Notes under the pieces: generated by a model
What the model was told of the DNA's origin: nothing
Databases searched by the model: none
Seen by the model: the letters and a program-made list of their open reading frames with translations, nothing else
Source of the DNA: Muribaculum sp.
GTDB lineage: Bacteria; Bacillota; Clostridia; Lachnospirales; Lachnospiraceae
Assembly (NCBI GenBank): GCA_023663505.1
Contig: JAMPHH010000030.1
Coordinates: 1 to 33,820, forward strand
Reading direction: 5' to 3'
DNA length: 33,820 bases
Part shown: positions 1-9,310 of the stretch, in pieces
How the letters are laid out: every line of letters begins with the position of its first letter
How positions within the stretch are numbered: position 1 is the first letter of the stretch
Program-made: the position numbers and the translations under genes

Positions 1-1
1 C

Positions 2-358
2 CGCGTGAAGGTTACGGTTACGGGAAAGGGCAGCTATACGGGCAGCATATCCGCAGCCTACCGCATCACGCAGGCGTCCTTCTCCAAGGCAAAGATTACA
101 ATAAAGCCAAAGGCTTATACGGGAGGACATGTCACGCTGAGCGAAGAAGACATCAGGGTGACGCTTGGCGGGGAAACCCTTACCTATGGCGAAGACTATA
201 CGATCGTTGAAGGCAGCTATAAAAATAACGTGAAGAAAGGCAGCGCGACCGTGACCATAAAGGGAATCAATAACTACGGCGGAAGCAAGACGGTCAAGTT
301 TAAGATCACGGCGAGAACGCTTACCAAATTTATATTTTTTAATCTGTTCAAGAAATGA
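2..358 (+). CDS. 3' end of a repeat-type surface protein (5' truncated by window edge)
   Basis: The reading frame is open from the window edge, so the true start lies outside; the GTG at 5 has no reason to be a start. The residues read as beta-rich repeats: a segment ending in SISAAYRITQ, then a unit with TLGGETLTYGEDYTIVEG and VTIKGINNYGGSKTVKFKI. This pattern is typical of secreted Lachnospiraceae proteins with Ig-like or cell-adhesion repeats. The last residues, TKFIFFNLFKK, form a short hydrophobic stretch ending in two lysines. They could be a minimal C-terminal anchor, but no LPXTG is present. The TGA stop lies inside the 11-nt direct repeat at 353-363. Substrate and partner cannot be told from this fragment. 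Confidence 0.7.
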   Translation, partial: RVKVTVTGKGSYTGSISAAYRITQASFSKAKITIKPKAYTGGHVTLSEEDIRVTLGGETLTYGEDYTIVEGSYKNNVKKGSATVTIKGINNYGGSKTVKFKITARTLTKFIFFNLFKK

Positions 359-638
359 ACCAAGCAAATTGAACTGGAAATGTGTGATGAATGCTTGCAT
401 TCAAGAACACATTTCCAGGGCAATTTATTCCCGCGGGCAATGAGCCAAACGGCCATGCTTGCATGGACATTTGGCGAATGCCGCGAGGGTCAATACCCCG
501 CTGATTGCAGCGTTTCAAATTCCATGCCCCGTTGCTTGCAGCGGGGTTATTGACTTGGCGAGAGCCAAACACCGAGCAAACACGTAGTGTTTACGAGGTT
601 GGTTCTGAATAGTTAATCTCGTCAAAAAAATGAACCAA
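353..638. repeat. Palindrome-rich intergenic element bracketed by an 11-nt direct repeat
   Basis: This 386-base gap between genes (359-744) holds no convincing ORF. AAATGAACCAA occurs exactly at 353-363 and again at 628-638. Between the copies are several hairpins. One has a 12-bp perfect outer stem (374-385 with 407-418) around a 6-bp inner stem (389-394 with 397-402). A second pairs GCCAAA at 444-449 with TTTGGC at 470-475 around CCATGC/GCATGG. A long inverted repeat joins 489-503 to 539-554 with one indel. Short stems lie at 555-568 (TTGGC/GCCAA) and 578-592 (AAACAC/GTGTTT). TTGGTTC at 599-605 is the inverse of part of the right direct repeat. The pattern fits an inserted non-autonomous element with a target duplication, or a structured RNA. 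Confidence 0.6.
424..492 (-). repeat. Dispersed intergenic repeat, copy A
   Basis: The reverse complement of this stretch matches 9727-9794 with only about seven differences over 69 positions, including one indel. The match covers the shared core GCGGCATTCGCCAAATG, the CATGCAAGCATG stem and the CGCGGGAATAAA end. Both copies fold into the same stem-loop, with an internal loop between the GCCAA/TTGGC and CATGC/GCATG pairings. A partial third relative is at 2640-2668. Confidence 0.75.
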
Positions 639-744
639 ATCCTTATTCGGGACAATATATCAGTGGAGGGCAAGGGAGTCACAGTACGTCATGGCGTGTC
701 GTGATGATACCAACCCCGAGAGACGTCTTTTAGGTGGAAAGTAC

Positions 745-1305
745 ATGACAAGACAAGAGCTGGAAAGTTTTATAGCGGAATATGGCAGGGATATTTATTC
801 TTTTTGCAGCTTCCTGACAAGGAACCGGCATGAGACGGAGGAGCTATACCAAGAGGTGTTCCTGCGCGCCACGATGCATCAGGAGCGCATGAAGATCAGG
901 GAGAACCCGAAGGGGTATCTCTTATCCATGGCGCTTCGTCTTTGGAAGGACAAGCAGCGAAAGCTTGCGAGGAGACAGCGCATCGCACCCAGTCAAACCT
1001 ATGTGGAGGGGTGGGAAGGCGATGTCTGCGAACAGGAGGAGACGGGGCGGGAGAGCCTTGCCCTGAGTGATATGGCTTCGCCGGAGACGCAGCTCCTGCA
1101 GAGAGAGCTGCGGGCGCAGGTGCGGCAGGCGGTGGGAGAGCTTCCCGAGAAATATCGAACCGTGGTGCTTTTGTACTATATGGAGGAGATGGATATCCCG
1201 CAGATCGCGCGCATCCTAAAAGTTCCGGAGGGAACGGTAAAGAGCAGACTATTCCAAGCCAGAAAGCGATTAAAACAGAAATTGGAGTGTATTTATGATG
1301 AGTGA
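745..1305 (+). CDS. ECF-type RNA polymerase sigma factor
   Basis: A 186-residue sigma-70 family protein that directs RNA polymerase to a small regulon. Region 2 is seen as IYSFCSFLTRNRHETEELYQEVFLRA followed by NPKGYLLSMALRLWKD. Region 4 is LPEKYRTVVLLYYMEEMDIPQIARILKVPEGTVKSRLFQARKRLKQKL, a standard helix-turn-helix. I chose ATG 745 because AGGTGG at 732-737 is correctly spaced; the frame is open back to 691 but without a better site. The stop overlaps the next gene, which encodes a membrane anti-sigma protein, so the pair should be translationally coupled. The inducing signal and target promoters are not visible. Confidence 0.9.
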   Translation: MTRQELESFIAEYGRDIYSFCSFLTRNRHETEELYQEVFLRATMHQERMKIRENPKGYLLSMALRLWKDKQRKLARRQRIAPSQTYVEGWEGDVCEQEETGRESLALSDMASPETQLLQRELRAQVRQAVGELPEKYRTVVLLYYMEEMDIPQIARILKVPEGTVKSRLFQARKRLKQKLECIYDE

Positions 1306-2536
1306 CAGGTTAGACGGCATTTTAAAACAAGCCCTTGCTCCCAAGGAAGAACCGACGGAGGAGCTCAATCAGCGAATCCTCGGTCTGATAAAGGAGGAAG
1401 AACAGAATATGAAGGATTTTAAGCATTACAGGCATATTCCCGCAGCCGCCCTGATCGCGGTGATGGTGTTGGGGATGGGAGTGGTCGGCGTGGCGGCGGT
1501 GAGGTTCTCCATGCCTGCCGAGGTCACGGAAAGCATGGGGGATCAGAAGCTGACGCACGCTTTTCTCGAGGAGGGCGGCGTGGTTGTAAATGAGACCCAG
1601 AGCATTGGCGGGTATGACGTGACCTTTATGGGGATTGCGTCGGGGAAGGGGATTTCGGACGGAAGCTTTTACCATGGGGGGGAGCTTATGGACGACAGAA
1701 GCTATATGGTAGTATCCATCGCCAATTCCGACGGTTCGCCCATGCCCGACAACAACTCCTCGGACGAATATAATATAGGGGATTTCTTCGTGTCGCCGCT
1801 GATTCAGGGCTATGACCCCGCATGGTACAATGCGGTCACCCTAGGCGGCGCCGCCACGACGGAGGACGTGGTGGACGGGGTTCGCTATCGCGTCATGGAA
1901 TGCGGCAATATCGAGCTGTTTGCGGACAGGGAATTGTACCTGTGCGTGTCGGACAGCACCTTTTACGCCAATGCCGCCTATCTCTATGACGAGGAGAGCG
2001 GCAGGATCTCCCGCAATGAGAGCTATGAGGGGCTGAATGCGTTATTTTCCATTCCCATAGACCCCGCCAAGGGGAATCCGGAGGCTGCGAAGGCGTATCT
2101 GGAGAGTCTGCAGGAGGCAGAGGAAGCAGAGGAAGTAGAGAAAGCAGAGAAAGCTGCCGCCGAGAAAGCGGCGGAGGGGCTGTCGGACGAGACGATGAAC
2201 GAGGCGGAGGAGCTGTATGCGAAGCTGACTCCCGAGAATATTGACGAGTATGCGGTTCCCGTGGAGAGTACCAGACAAACGCTCGTCATAGACGCAGAGG
2301 GGTATATCTGCAATTGGAACTATGCGGTCGAGGGACGCAGCAGCCACGAGGGCGGTATGGTCAAGGCGGATTGGCTCTTTAAGCACGCCGATTCGGAGAA
2401 TCCCATGGTGATTGGCGGATGTGATAGCAGCGGCACCTTGGACAGCATGGTGATTGAAATCTTCACCCTCAATCAGGACGGCACGGTGACCTTTGTGGCT
2501 TATATTCCCAAGGAGGATTTGTCCTCGCAGGAATGA
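1295..2536 (+). CDS. Membrane-anchored anti-sigma-like protein with unknown extracytoplasmic domain
   Basis: A 413-residue protein whose start overlaps the end of the sigma gene by 11 nt. Residues 1-48 are cytoplasmic and hydrophilic (RLDGILKQAL, EELNQRILGLIKEEEQ), as in the sigma-binding part of Clostridia anti-sigma proteins. Residues about 49-70 form one membrane segment. The remaining 340 or so residues should lie outside the cell and include an Ala/Glu/Lys-rich helical stretch near 265-305. There is no classic zinc anti-sigma HXXXCXXC motif. Two ATG codons stand in tandem (1295, 1298). The anti-sigma role is inferred from gene order, overlap and topology; the outer domain matches no family I can name with confidence. 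Confidence 0.75.
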   Translation: MMSDRLDGILKQALAPKEEPTEELNQRILGLIKEEEQNMKDFKHYRHIPAAALIAVMVLGMGVVGVAAVRFSMPAEVTESMGDQKLTHAFLEEGGVVVNETQSIGGYDVTFMGIASGKGISDGSFYHGGELMDDRSYMVVSIANSDGSPMPDNNSSDEYNIGDFFVSPLIQGYDPAWYNAVTLGGAATTEDVVDGVRYRVMECGNIELFADRELYLCVSDSTFYANAAYLYDEESGRISRNESYEGLNALFSIPIDPAKGNPEAAKAYLESLQEAEEAEEVEKAEKAAAEKAAEGLSDETMNEAEELYAKLTPENIDEYAVPVESTRQTLVIDAEGYICNWNYAVEGRSSHEGGMVKADWLFKHADSENPMVIGGCDSSGTLDSMVIEIFTLNQDGTVTFVAYIPKEDLSSQE

Positions 2537-2644
2537 ATTCAATTAGGCGATTGCGAAACGATATTTTTCGCAATCCGAATGTGCAATTTGCACAATGACT
2601 CTATGCAAATTAGTGCGTTTCGCAAATATCTAATGAATTCAATT
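2532..2644. repeat. MITE-like palindromic element bracketed by a 13-nt direct repeat
   Basis: AATGAATTCAATT is present exactly at 2532-2544 and 2632-2644. The left copy contains the stop codon of the anti-sigma gene. The ends also form an imperfect 25-nt terminal inverted repeat (2535-2560 against 2616-2640), each arm ending in TTGCGAAACG when read inward. Inside are two perfect hairpins: a 10-bp stem at 2549-2558/2566-2575 and GTGCAA/TTGCAC at 2581-2593. No ORF is present. It may act as a terminator or as an mRNA 3' end stabiliser for the sigma operon. Confidence 0.6.
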
Positions 2645-2668
2645 TGATTTCCACGGGAAATGAGTCAA
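2640..2668. repeat. Partial copy of the dispersed intergenic repeat box
   Basis: The stretch following the palindromic element aligns with 421-448 of copy A, with about 24 of 29 positions identical. It shares the order CAATTT, ATT, CC, CGGG, AATGAG, CAA. In both places it lies directly right of a large palindrome, so the arrangement palindrome plus box appears twice. Confidence 0.45.
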
Positions 2669-2697
2669 GTCTACGGGTCAAAAACGGGAGACTCCGG

Positions 2698-4677
<1,980 letters not shown>

Positions 4678-4701
4678 GATCCGACCCTTCTTTCTACAAT
4701 G

Positions 4702-4890
4702 AATACTAACATGTTACTATTCACGGTGCAACCGCGAGAGATTTTGATGCGTATTCTGCATCAAAATCCGAGACAGAAGGCACCAAAACGGGGTGTACTC
4801 TCCCCGTTTTGTGTGCATCTTCGTTGCAATTCACGCACATCAAACAGGAGGTTGTTGAATCGGTTAGGGCGTGAATTGTAATACTAACAT
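4702..4890. repeat. Hairpin-rich element between ABC-F and rex, bracketed by an 11-nt direct repeat
   Basis: This fills most of the 318-base gap 4678-4995. AATACTAACAT stands exactly at 4702-4712 and 4880-4890. Inside are three perfect stems: GATTTTGATGC/GCATCAAAATC at 4740-4750/4758-4768, AAAACGGGG/CCCCGTTTT at 4785-4793/4802-4810, and CAATTCACGC/GCGTGAATTG at 4827-4836/4869-4878. The inner ends are roughly inverted (CTATTCACGG on the left; TACAATTCACGCC on the right, read inward). On the minus strand it would be the leader of the ABC-F mRNA, and the middle stem resembles an intrinsic terminator. Inserted element and regulatory leader are both possible. Confidence 0.6.
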
Positions 4891-4917
4891 TTTACAATCC
4901 ATATTTTCTCCTGTCAA
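4889..4917 (-). promoter_or_regulatory. Predicted promoter for the ABC-F gene
   Basis: On the minus strand a perfect -35 TTGACA (4912-4917) is separated by 17 nt from -10 TAAAAT (4889-4894). Transcription would begin near 4882 and give a structured leader of about 200 nt before the start codon at 4677. Confidence 0.6.
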
Positions 4918-4921
4918 TTCA

Positions 4922-4950
4922 TTGACAAGCTTTTAACAAAGTGCTATCAT
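4922..4950 (+). promoter_or_regulatory. rex promoter with overlapping Rex-type operator
   Basis: The promoter is TTGACA (4922-4927), 17 nt, TATCAT (4945-4950). The 18-mer TTGACAAGCTTTTAACAA at 4922-4939 fits the known Rex consensus TTGTTAA-N4-TTAACAA: the right half is perfect and the left half has two changes. Because it covers the -35 and spacer, bound Rex would block transcription, suggesting autoregulation. A rise in NADH would release it. Confidence 0.7.
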
Positions 4951-4995
4951 AAAATTTATATAAAAATATAATAATATTGGCAGGAGGGAATCCCG

Positions 4996-5652
4996 TTGGA
5001 GGATAAGGAAATTTCACAGGCTGTTGTCAGCCGCTTGCCCAGATATCTGCGTTATCTGGGGGAGTTGAGGGACGAGGGCGTGGAGCGCATCTCCTCACAG
5101 GAGCTGTCTGAGCTCATGAAGGTCACTGCTTCCCAGATCCGTCAGGATTTTAATAATTTTGGGGGCTTTGGACAACAGGGTTATGGTTACAATGTGGAAT
5201 ATCTGTATGAGGAGATCAGCAAGATACTCGGGCTTGACCACAAGCATGATTTTATCATTATCGGCGCGGGCAATCTGGGACGCGCTTTGGGCAATTATCT
5301 GAATTTTGAGCGAAGGGGATTTATCCTCAAGGGAATGTTCGACATCGATCCCAAGCTGATAGGCGAGAATGTGCGCGGGGTGCGTGTGATGGCGATGGAG
5401 ACCTTAGAGGAGTTCCTCAAGGAGAACAGCATCGACATCGCGGTGCTGACTATCCCTAAGACCGGCGCGGCGGATATTGTGAATGTGTTGGTGGATAACG
5501 GCATTCGCGCGATTTTGAATTTCGCGCATGTGGATTTGAATGTGCCGGACGGAATACTGGTAGAGAATGTGCATCTTTCCGATAGCCTGATGAAATTGTC
5601 CTACAATATCAATCGGAAAATGCGGGAGGACGACTATGGCGGAAAAGAATAA
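4996..5652 (+). CDS. rex: Redox-sensing transcriptional repressor Rex
   Basis: A 218-residue repressor that binds DNA when NAD+ is high and lets go when NADH rises. The N-terminal winged helix is visible as SRLPRYLRYLGEL, SSQELSELMKVTASQIRQD and FNNFGGFGQQGYGYNVEYL. The Rossmann core has IIIGAGNLGRALGNY, and the C-terminal part includes VLTIPKTGAADIVNVLVDNGIRAILNFAHVDLNVP. I accept the TTG start at 4996 because AGGAGGG lies just upstream and the N-terminus aligns with the family. It overlaps the next gene by 17 nt. Its own promoter carries a Rex-like operator. Confidence 0.97.
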   Translation: MEDKEISQAVVSRLPRYLRYLGELRDEGVERISSQELSELMKVTASQIRQDFNNFGGFGQQGYGYNVEYLYEEISKILGLDHKHDFIIIGAGNLGRALGNYLNFERRGFILKGMFDIDPKLIGENVRGVRVMAMETLEEFLKENSIDIAVLTIPKTGAADIVNVLVDNGIRAILNFAHVDLNVPDGILVENVHLSDSLMKLSYNINRKMREDDYGGKE

Positions 5653-6307
5653 AAAGGACGTGTTCTCTGACGCGGTGCTCGGCAAGAAGATACCGATCCT
5701 GACCTTGGACAACAAGTGGTATAAGCTGCTGAACGAGCTTGGCAGAAAGGCGGTAAAGGAGCTTGAGAATCAATTAAACGACCTCCTGAAACGGCAGGGG
5801 AAGCTCAACACGGAGAGCAAGGACATCAAGAAGCTGAAAAAGAAGCTGATGGGCGAGATCATGCCCATGGTGGAGGAGATGGAGAAGGGCGGCAGCAAGA
5901 AGCTCGAGAAGGAGATTGAGGATCACAAGCGACTGATTGAGGAGTGCAACGAGAAGCTCGAGAGCTATGAGGAGGAGCTGATGGAGCTGCCCAAGGAGAT
6001 CAACAGGATTAACGTGCAGCTTATGCTCATCACCATGGATTATTGCTATGACACCATGCAGGAGAACACCAAGCAGATTGAGGAGATTACCGAGTGGGTC
6101 ACGAAGATGCGCATTGAGCTCAAGAAAAAGCTGATTCGCAAGCAGGAGATGGAGCAGAAGAACCATTATATTTATACTTATATGAATGATATTTTCGGGG
6201 CGGACGTGGTTGATATTTTTGATATGAAATATGACCCTGAGAAGCAGCACCCCACGGCGCCGTCGAAGAAGGCGGACAAGCCTGATAACGATGAAAAGGA
6301 AGACTGA
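5636..6307 (+). CDS. Coiled-coil protein of unknown function in the rex operon
   Basis: A 223-residue soluble protein. GGGAGG at 5624-5629 supports ATG 5636, inside the end of rex, so translation is coupled. Residues about 35-170 are almost continuous charged heptad-like helix (KELENQLNDLLKRQ, KELEKEIEDHKRLIEECNEKLESYEEEL, and so on). A short globular part follows (HYIYTYMNDIFGADVVDIFDMKYDPEK), and the tail is Lys/Asp-rich. There is no signal peptide, membrane segment or catalytic motif. I do not recognise a function. The tight position between rex and nnr suggests a role tied to redox regulation, but this is inference only. Confidence 0.75.
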   Translation: MAEKNKKDVFSDAVLGKKIPILTLDNKWYKLLNELGRKAVKELENQLNDLLKRQGKLNTESKDIKKLKKKLMGEIMPMVEEMEKGGSKKLEKEIEDHKRLIEECNEKLESYEEELMELPKEINRINVQLMLITMDYCYDTMQENTKQIEEITEWVTKMRIELKKKLIRKQEMEQKNHYIYTYMNDIFGADVVDIFDMKYDPEKQHPTAPSKKADKPDNDEKED

Positions 6308-6314
6308 GAAGCTT

Positions 6315-7874
6315 ATGAAATATCTTGTGACTGCTGAGGAAATGAAGCGGTATGACGCCAACACGATTGAACAGCTTGGAGTGCCTGCCATGGTGCTGAT
6401 GGAGCGGGCGGCGCTTGCTGCGAGGGAAGCGGTGCTTGAGCGGCTCGGGGTCGCCAAGGCGGGTTCCGCATTTGCGAAAAATGTGGACGGGGCGGAGTCC
6501 GCAAGCGTGCTGATCATGGCGGGAACGGGCAATAACGGTGCGGACGGCTTGGCGCTCGGACGGCTTTTGCGCGAGGCGGGCTGTCAGGTGGAGCTTTGGC
6601 TTGTGGGGGACGAGACAAGGGCGTCCGAGCAATGGCGCGCGCAGCGGAAAATTTTGCAGGCATATGATATAGCTTTCAGTGACACACCGACATCTGCGGA
6701 ATATACTATTTTAGTAGATGCTTTGTTTGGCGTGGGATTATCCCGAGAGGTGGACGGTCTATACAGGGAGGCTGTGGAGCGTTTTAACGGATTGTGTGGC
6801 TATAAACTGGCGATGGATATGCCGAGCGGTATTGACAGCGATAAGGGAGCCGTGCTCGGCTGCGCGGTGAGGGCGGACGAGACAGTGACCTTTGGCTTCT
6901 GCAAGCGGGGCTTGGTGCTTTATCCCGGCTGTGAATATGCCGGAAGGGTGGTCGTGGGAGAGATTGGGATCAACGAGAGAAGCTTTCTCGGGGAAACGCC
7001 TAAAATGTTTTCCTATGATTCCCTGACGGGACGGCTGCCGGTGAGAACCCCCTATGGGAATAAGTCAACCTTTGGCAAGGTGCTTCTGGTTGCGGGCTGT
7101 GATAAAATGGCAGGCGCGGCGGCGCTTGCGGCGAGGGCGGCTTATCGAGGCGGCGCGGGAATGGTGAAGGTGATCTCGGACGCCTCTAACAGAGTGATCC
7201 TGCAGAGCACGGTTCCCGAGGCTTTGTTTGGCGTGTATGCGGATTTGGAGGAGAGCCTGCACTGGGCTGATGCCGTTGTGGTCGGTCCGGGGCTTGGGCA
7301 GGATAGGGGAGCCAGAAAATGTCTTGCACAGGTGTTGTCTGAAGGCAACTGCCCCTTGGTGATCGATGCGGACGGATTGAACCTGTTGGCGGCGGACGAT
7401 AAGCTGTGGGAGCTTCTTGTGACGCGCACGTCAGAGCATGGGAAACAGCTTGCGAGACAGGTTGTTCTGACGCCCCATGTGGGGGAGCTCTCCCGACTGG
7501 CGGGGGTGGATATCCCCAAATTAAAGCAAGAGCTTGCGTTTCACGGCAGGGAGCTGTCCAAAAGGCTTGGCGCGATCGTGGTGGCAAAGGACGCGAGAAC
7601 CTTTGTGTGTTGTCAGGGCAAGCCCGTGTATGTGAATCTATGGGGCAACAGCGGTATGGCGACTGCGGGGAGCGGTGACGTGCTTGCAGGTGTTTTAGGC
7701 GCACTTTTGGCGCAGGTGTCAGACTGGCAGAAAAATGTTTTTGAGACGGTTTGTCTGGGAGTGGGAATCCACGCTCAGGCAGGGGATATAGCGGCAGGCA
7801 AGAAGGGTGAGCACGGCTGCATGGCGGGAGATATCGCGGAGGCGGTGGCGGAGGTCTTGGCACAGGGCAGGTGA
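6315..7874 (+). CDS. nnr: Bifunctional NAD(P)H-hydrate repair enzyme (epimerase plus ADP-dependent dehydratase)
   Basis: A 519-residue fusion that repairs damaged NADHX/NADPHX. The N-terminal YjeF_N epimerase half (to about residue 215) shows MAGTGNNGADGLALGRLL, VDALFGVGLSREV and MDMPSGIDSDKG. The C-terminal ribokinase-like dehydratase half shows GKVLLVAGCDKMAGAAALAARAAYRGGAG, VVVGPGLGQD, VIDADGLNLL, VLTPHVGELSRL and the nucleotide motif NSGMATAGSGDVLAGVLGALL. ATG 6315 is chosen since homologues begin near MKYLVTAEEMKRYD; the frame extends upstream only through the coiled-coil gene. Co-location with rex links NAD(H) sensing to NAD(H) repair. Confidence 0.95.
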   Translation: MKYLVTAEEMKRYDANTIEQLGVPAMVLMERAALAAREAVLERLGVAKAGSAFAKNVDGAESASVLIMAGTGNNGADGLALGRLLREAGCQVELWLVGDETRASEQWRAQRKILQAYDIAFSDTPTSAEYTILVDALFGVGLSREVDGLYREAVERFNGLCGYKLAMDMPSGIDSDKGAVLGCAVRADETVTFGFCKRGLVLYPGCEYAGRVVVGEIGINERSFLGETPKMFSYDSLTGRLPVRTPYGNKSTFGKVLLVAGCDKMAGAAALAARAAYRGGAGMVKVISDASNRVILQSTVPEALFGVYADLEESLHWADAVVVGPGLGQDRGARKCLAQVLSEGNCPLVIDADGLNLLAADDKLWELLVTRTSEHGKQLARQVVLTPHVGELSRLAGVDIPKLKQELAFHGRELSKRLGAIVVAKDARTFVCCQGKPVYVNLWGNSGMATAGSGDVLAGVLGALLAQVSDWQKNVFETVCLGVGIHAQAGDIAAGKKGEHGCMAGDIAEAVAEVLAQGR

Positions 7875-7970
7875 ATTGCGCCAAGATTTCCGACGAAGGC
7901 GGATAGTCACTTGCATGAGCGCGATTGACTCAGAGGAACGAGGGAAGCATTACAGGGACAGAAAGCGAAA

Positions 7971-9227
7971 ATGAATAATAAGGATAGCGGATTCGGCATA
8001 GAGGACAAATTTCAGAGAATATGCGCCAAGGTAGACTTGGACGCCATTTTACACAATGTGGAGCAGATGCGGGAAGGGCTGCGGGAGGACACCCGCATGA
8101 TTGCCGTGATCAAGACGGACGGTTACGGGCATGGCAGCATTCCTATCGCCCACTGTCTGGAGCCGTTAGATTATCTGTTCGGCTTTGCGGTGGCGACGCC
8201 CGAGGAGGCTTATGTACTGCGGGAGCATGGAGTCAGGAAGCCGATTCTGGTGCTCGGCTATACCTTTCCTTATGCGCAGGAGCGCATGGCAAGGGAGGAG
8301 ATTCGTTCGACGATATTTAATCTGGACAGGAGCGAGCTTCGTGAGCTTGCAGGGATAGGTAGGGCGCAGGGGAAGCCTGTCAGGGTTCATATCAAGGTGG
8401 ATACGGGCATGGGACGTATCGGCGTCACGCCTGATGACGAGGGGCTTGCCTTCGTGCGGGAGGTCATGGAGTGCGCGGCGGACGGAGGACTGGAGATTGA
8501 GGGGATTTTTACCCATTTTGCAAGGGCGGACGAACGGGATCAGACGAATGTAAGAAAGCAGCTTGCGTTGTTCACGGACTTTCTCTCACGCGTTAAATCA
8601 GAGCTGTGTCTTGACATACCGCTGTGTCATTGTGCGAACAGCGCGGCGCTTATGGAGCTGCCTGAGACAAATATGGACGCGGTGCGGGCGGGAATCTCTC
8701 TCTATGGTCTGCACCCCTCAAGTGAGGTGCCGGGGGAGGGGAGCTATTTGCGACCCGCGCTCTCTCTGTCGAGTCACATTGTTCATGTAAAGACCATTCA
8801 TGCAGGGCAGAGCGTCAGCTATGGAGGCACCTTTACCGCGGGGAGGGATATGAGGGTCGCCACCATTCCCGTGGGATATGGGGACGGGTATCCGAGGTCG
8901 CTCTCCGGCGGGAGGGGATATGTGTTGATTCGGGGACAAAGGGCGCCGATCTTGGGGCGCGTGTGCATGGATCAGTTTATGGCAGATGTCAGTGATATCC
9001 CCGAGGTGATCCGCGGAGAGTCGGTGATCTTGCTCGGGGAGGACGGAGACGAGCGCATCACCGCGGAGATGCTAGGCGAGCTGTCAGGACGTTTTAATTA
9101 TGAGCTTGTCTGCGATCTGGGCAAGCGCGTGCCAAGGGTTTTCTACCGCGGTGGCAGGCATGTCGCATGTCAGGACATGGACGGGTATCGGACGATAGCA
9201 GCAAACGACTTATGTCGTTTACAATAA
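7971..9227 (+). CDS. alr: Alanine racemase
   Basis: A 418-residue fold type III PLP enzyme that makes D-alanine for peptidoglycan. The PLP lysine is Lys48 in MIAVIKTDGYGHGSIPIA. Further family motifs are KVDTGMGRIG, FTHFARAD, CHCANSAALM, RAGISLYGLHPS, VSYGGTF with the catalytic tyrosine, and VATIPVGYGDGYPR. Ribosome binding upstream of ATG 7971 is weak. The 96-base gap to nnr shows no terminator, so it may belong to the same transcript. The order alr then mazF is the classical Firmicutes arrangement. The C-terminal 40 residues (FYRGGRHVACQDMDGYRTIAANDLCRLQ) run somewhat beyond the usual end. Confidence 0.96.
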   Translation: MNNKDSGFGIEDKFQRICAKVDLDAILHNVEQMREGLREDTRMIAVIKTDGYGHGSIPIAHCLEPLDYLFGFAVATPEEAYVLREHGVRKPILVLGYTFPYAQERMAREEIRSTIFNLDRSELRELAGIGRAQGKPVRVHIKVDTGMGRIGVTPDDEGLAFVREVMECAADGGLEIEGIFTHFARADERDQTNVRKQLALFTDFLSRVKSELCLDIPLCHCANSAALMELPETNMDAVRAGISLYGLHPSSEVPGEGSYLRPALSLSSHIVHVKTIHAGQSVSYGGTFTAGRDMRVATIPVGYGDGYPRSLSGGRGYVLIRGQRAPILGRVCMDQFMADVSDIPEVIRGESVILLGEDGDERITAEMLGELSGRFNYELVCDLGKRVPRVFYRGGRHVACQDMDGYRTIAANDLCRLQ

Positions 9228-9310
9228 AAATACATTTTTTGAAAATTATGGAATACCTCCAAGAAAACAGGAAATACTATCTGCAGGCCTAAAGGCAGAA
9301 TGGAGGGAAA

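Noticed and set aside
4721..4840. A 39-codon minus-strand ORF in the ABC-F leader, as a regulatory leader peptide
   Set aside because: It has no ribosome binding site and coincides with palindromic repeat DNA, so the open frame may be accidental. It is mentioned only as part of the attenuator idea.
6231..6314. N-terminal extension of Nnr
   Set aside because: The extension reads the coiled-coil gene in another frame and gives Arg-rich sequence; the family start is at 6315.
7875..7970. Further copy of the dispersed repeat between nnr and alr
   Set aside because: Only scattered short similarities (for example ACAGGG twice) were found; no stem or box match.
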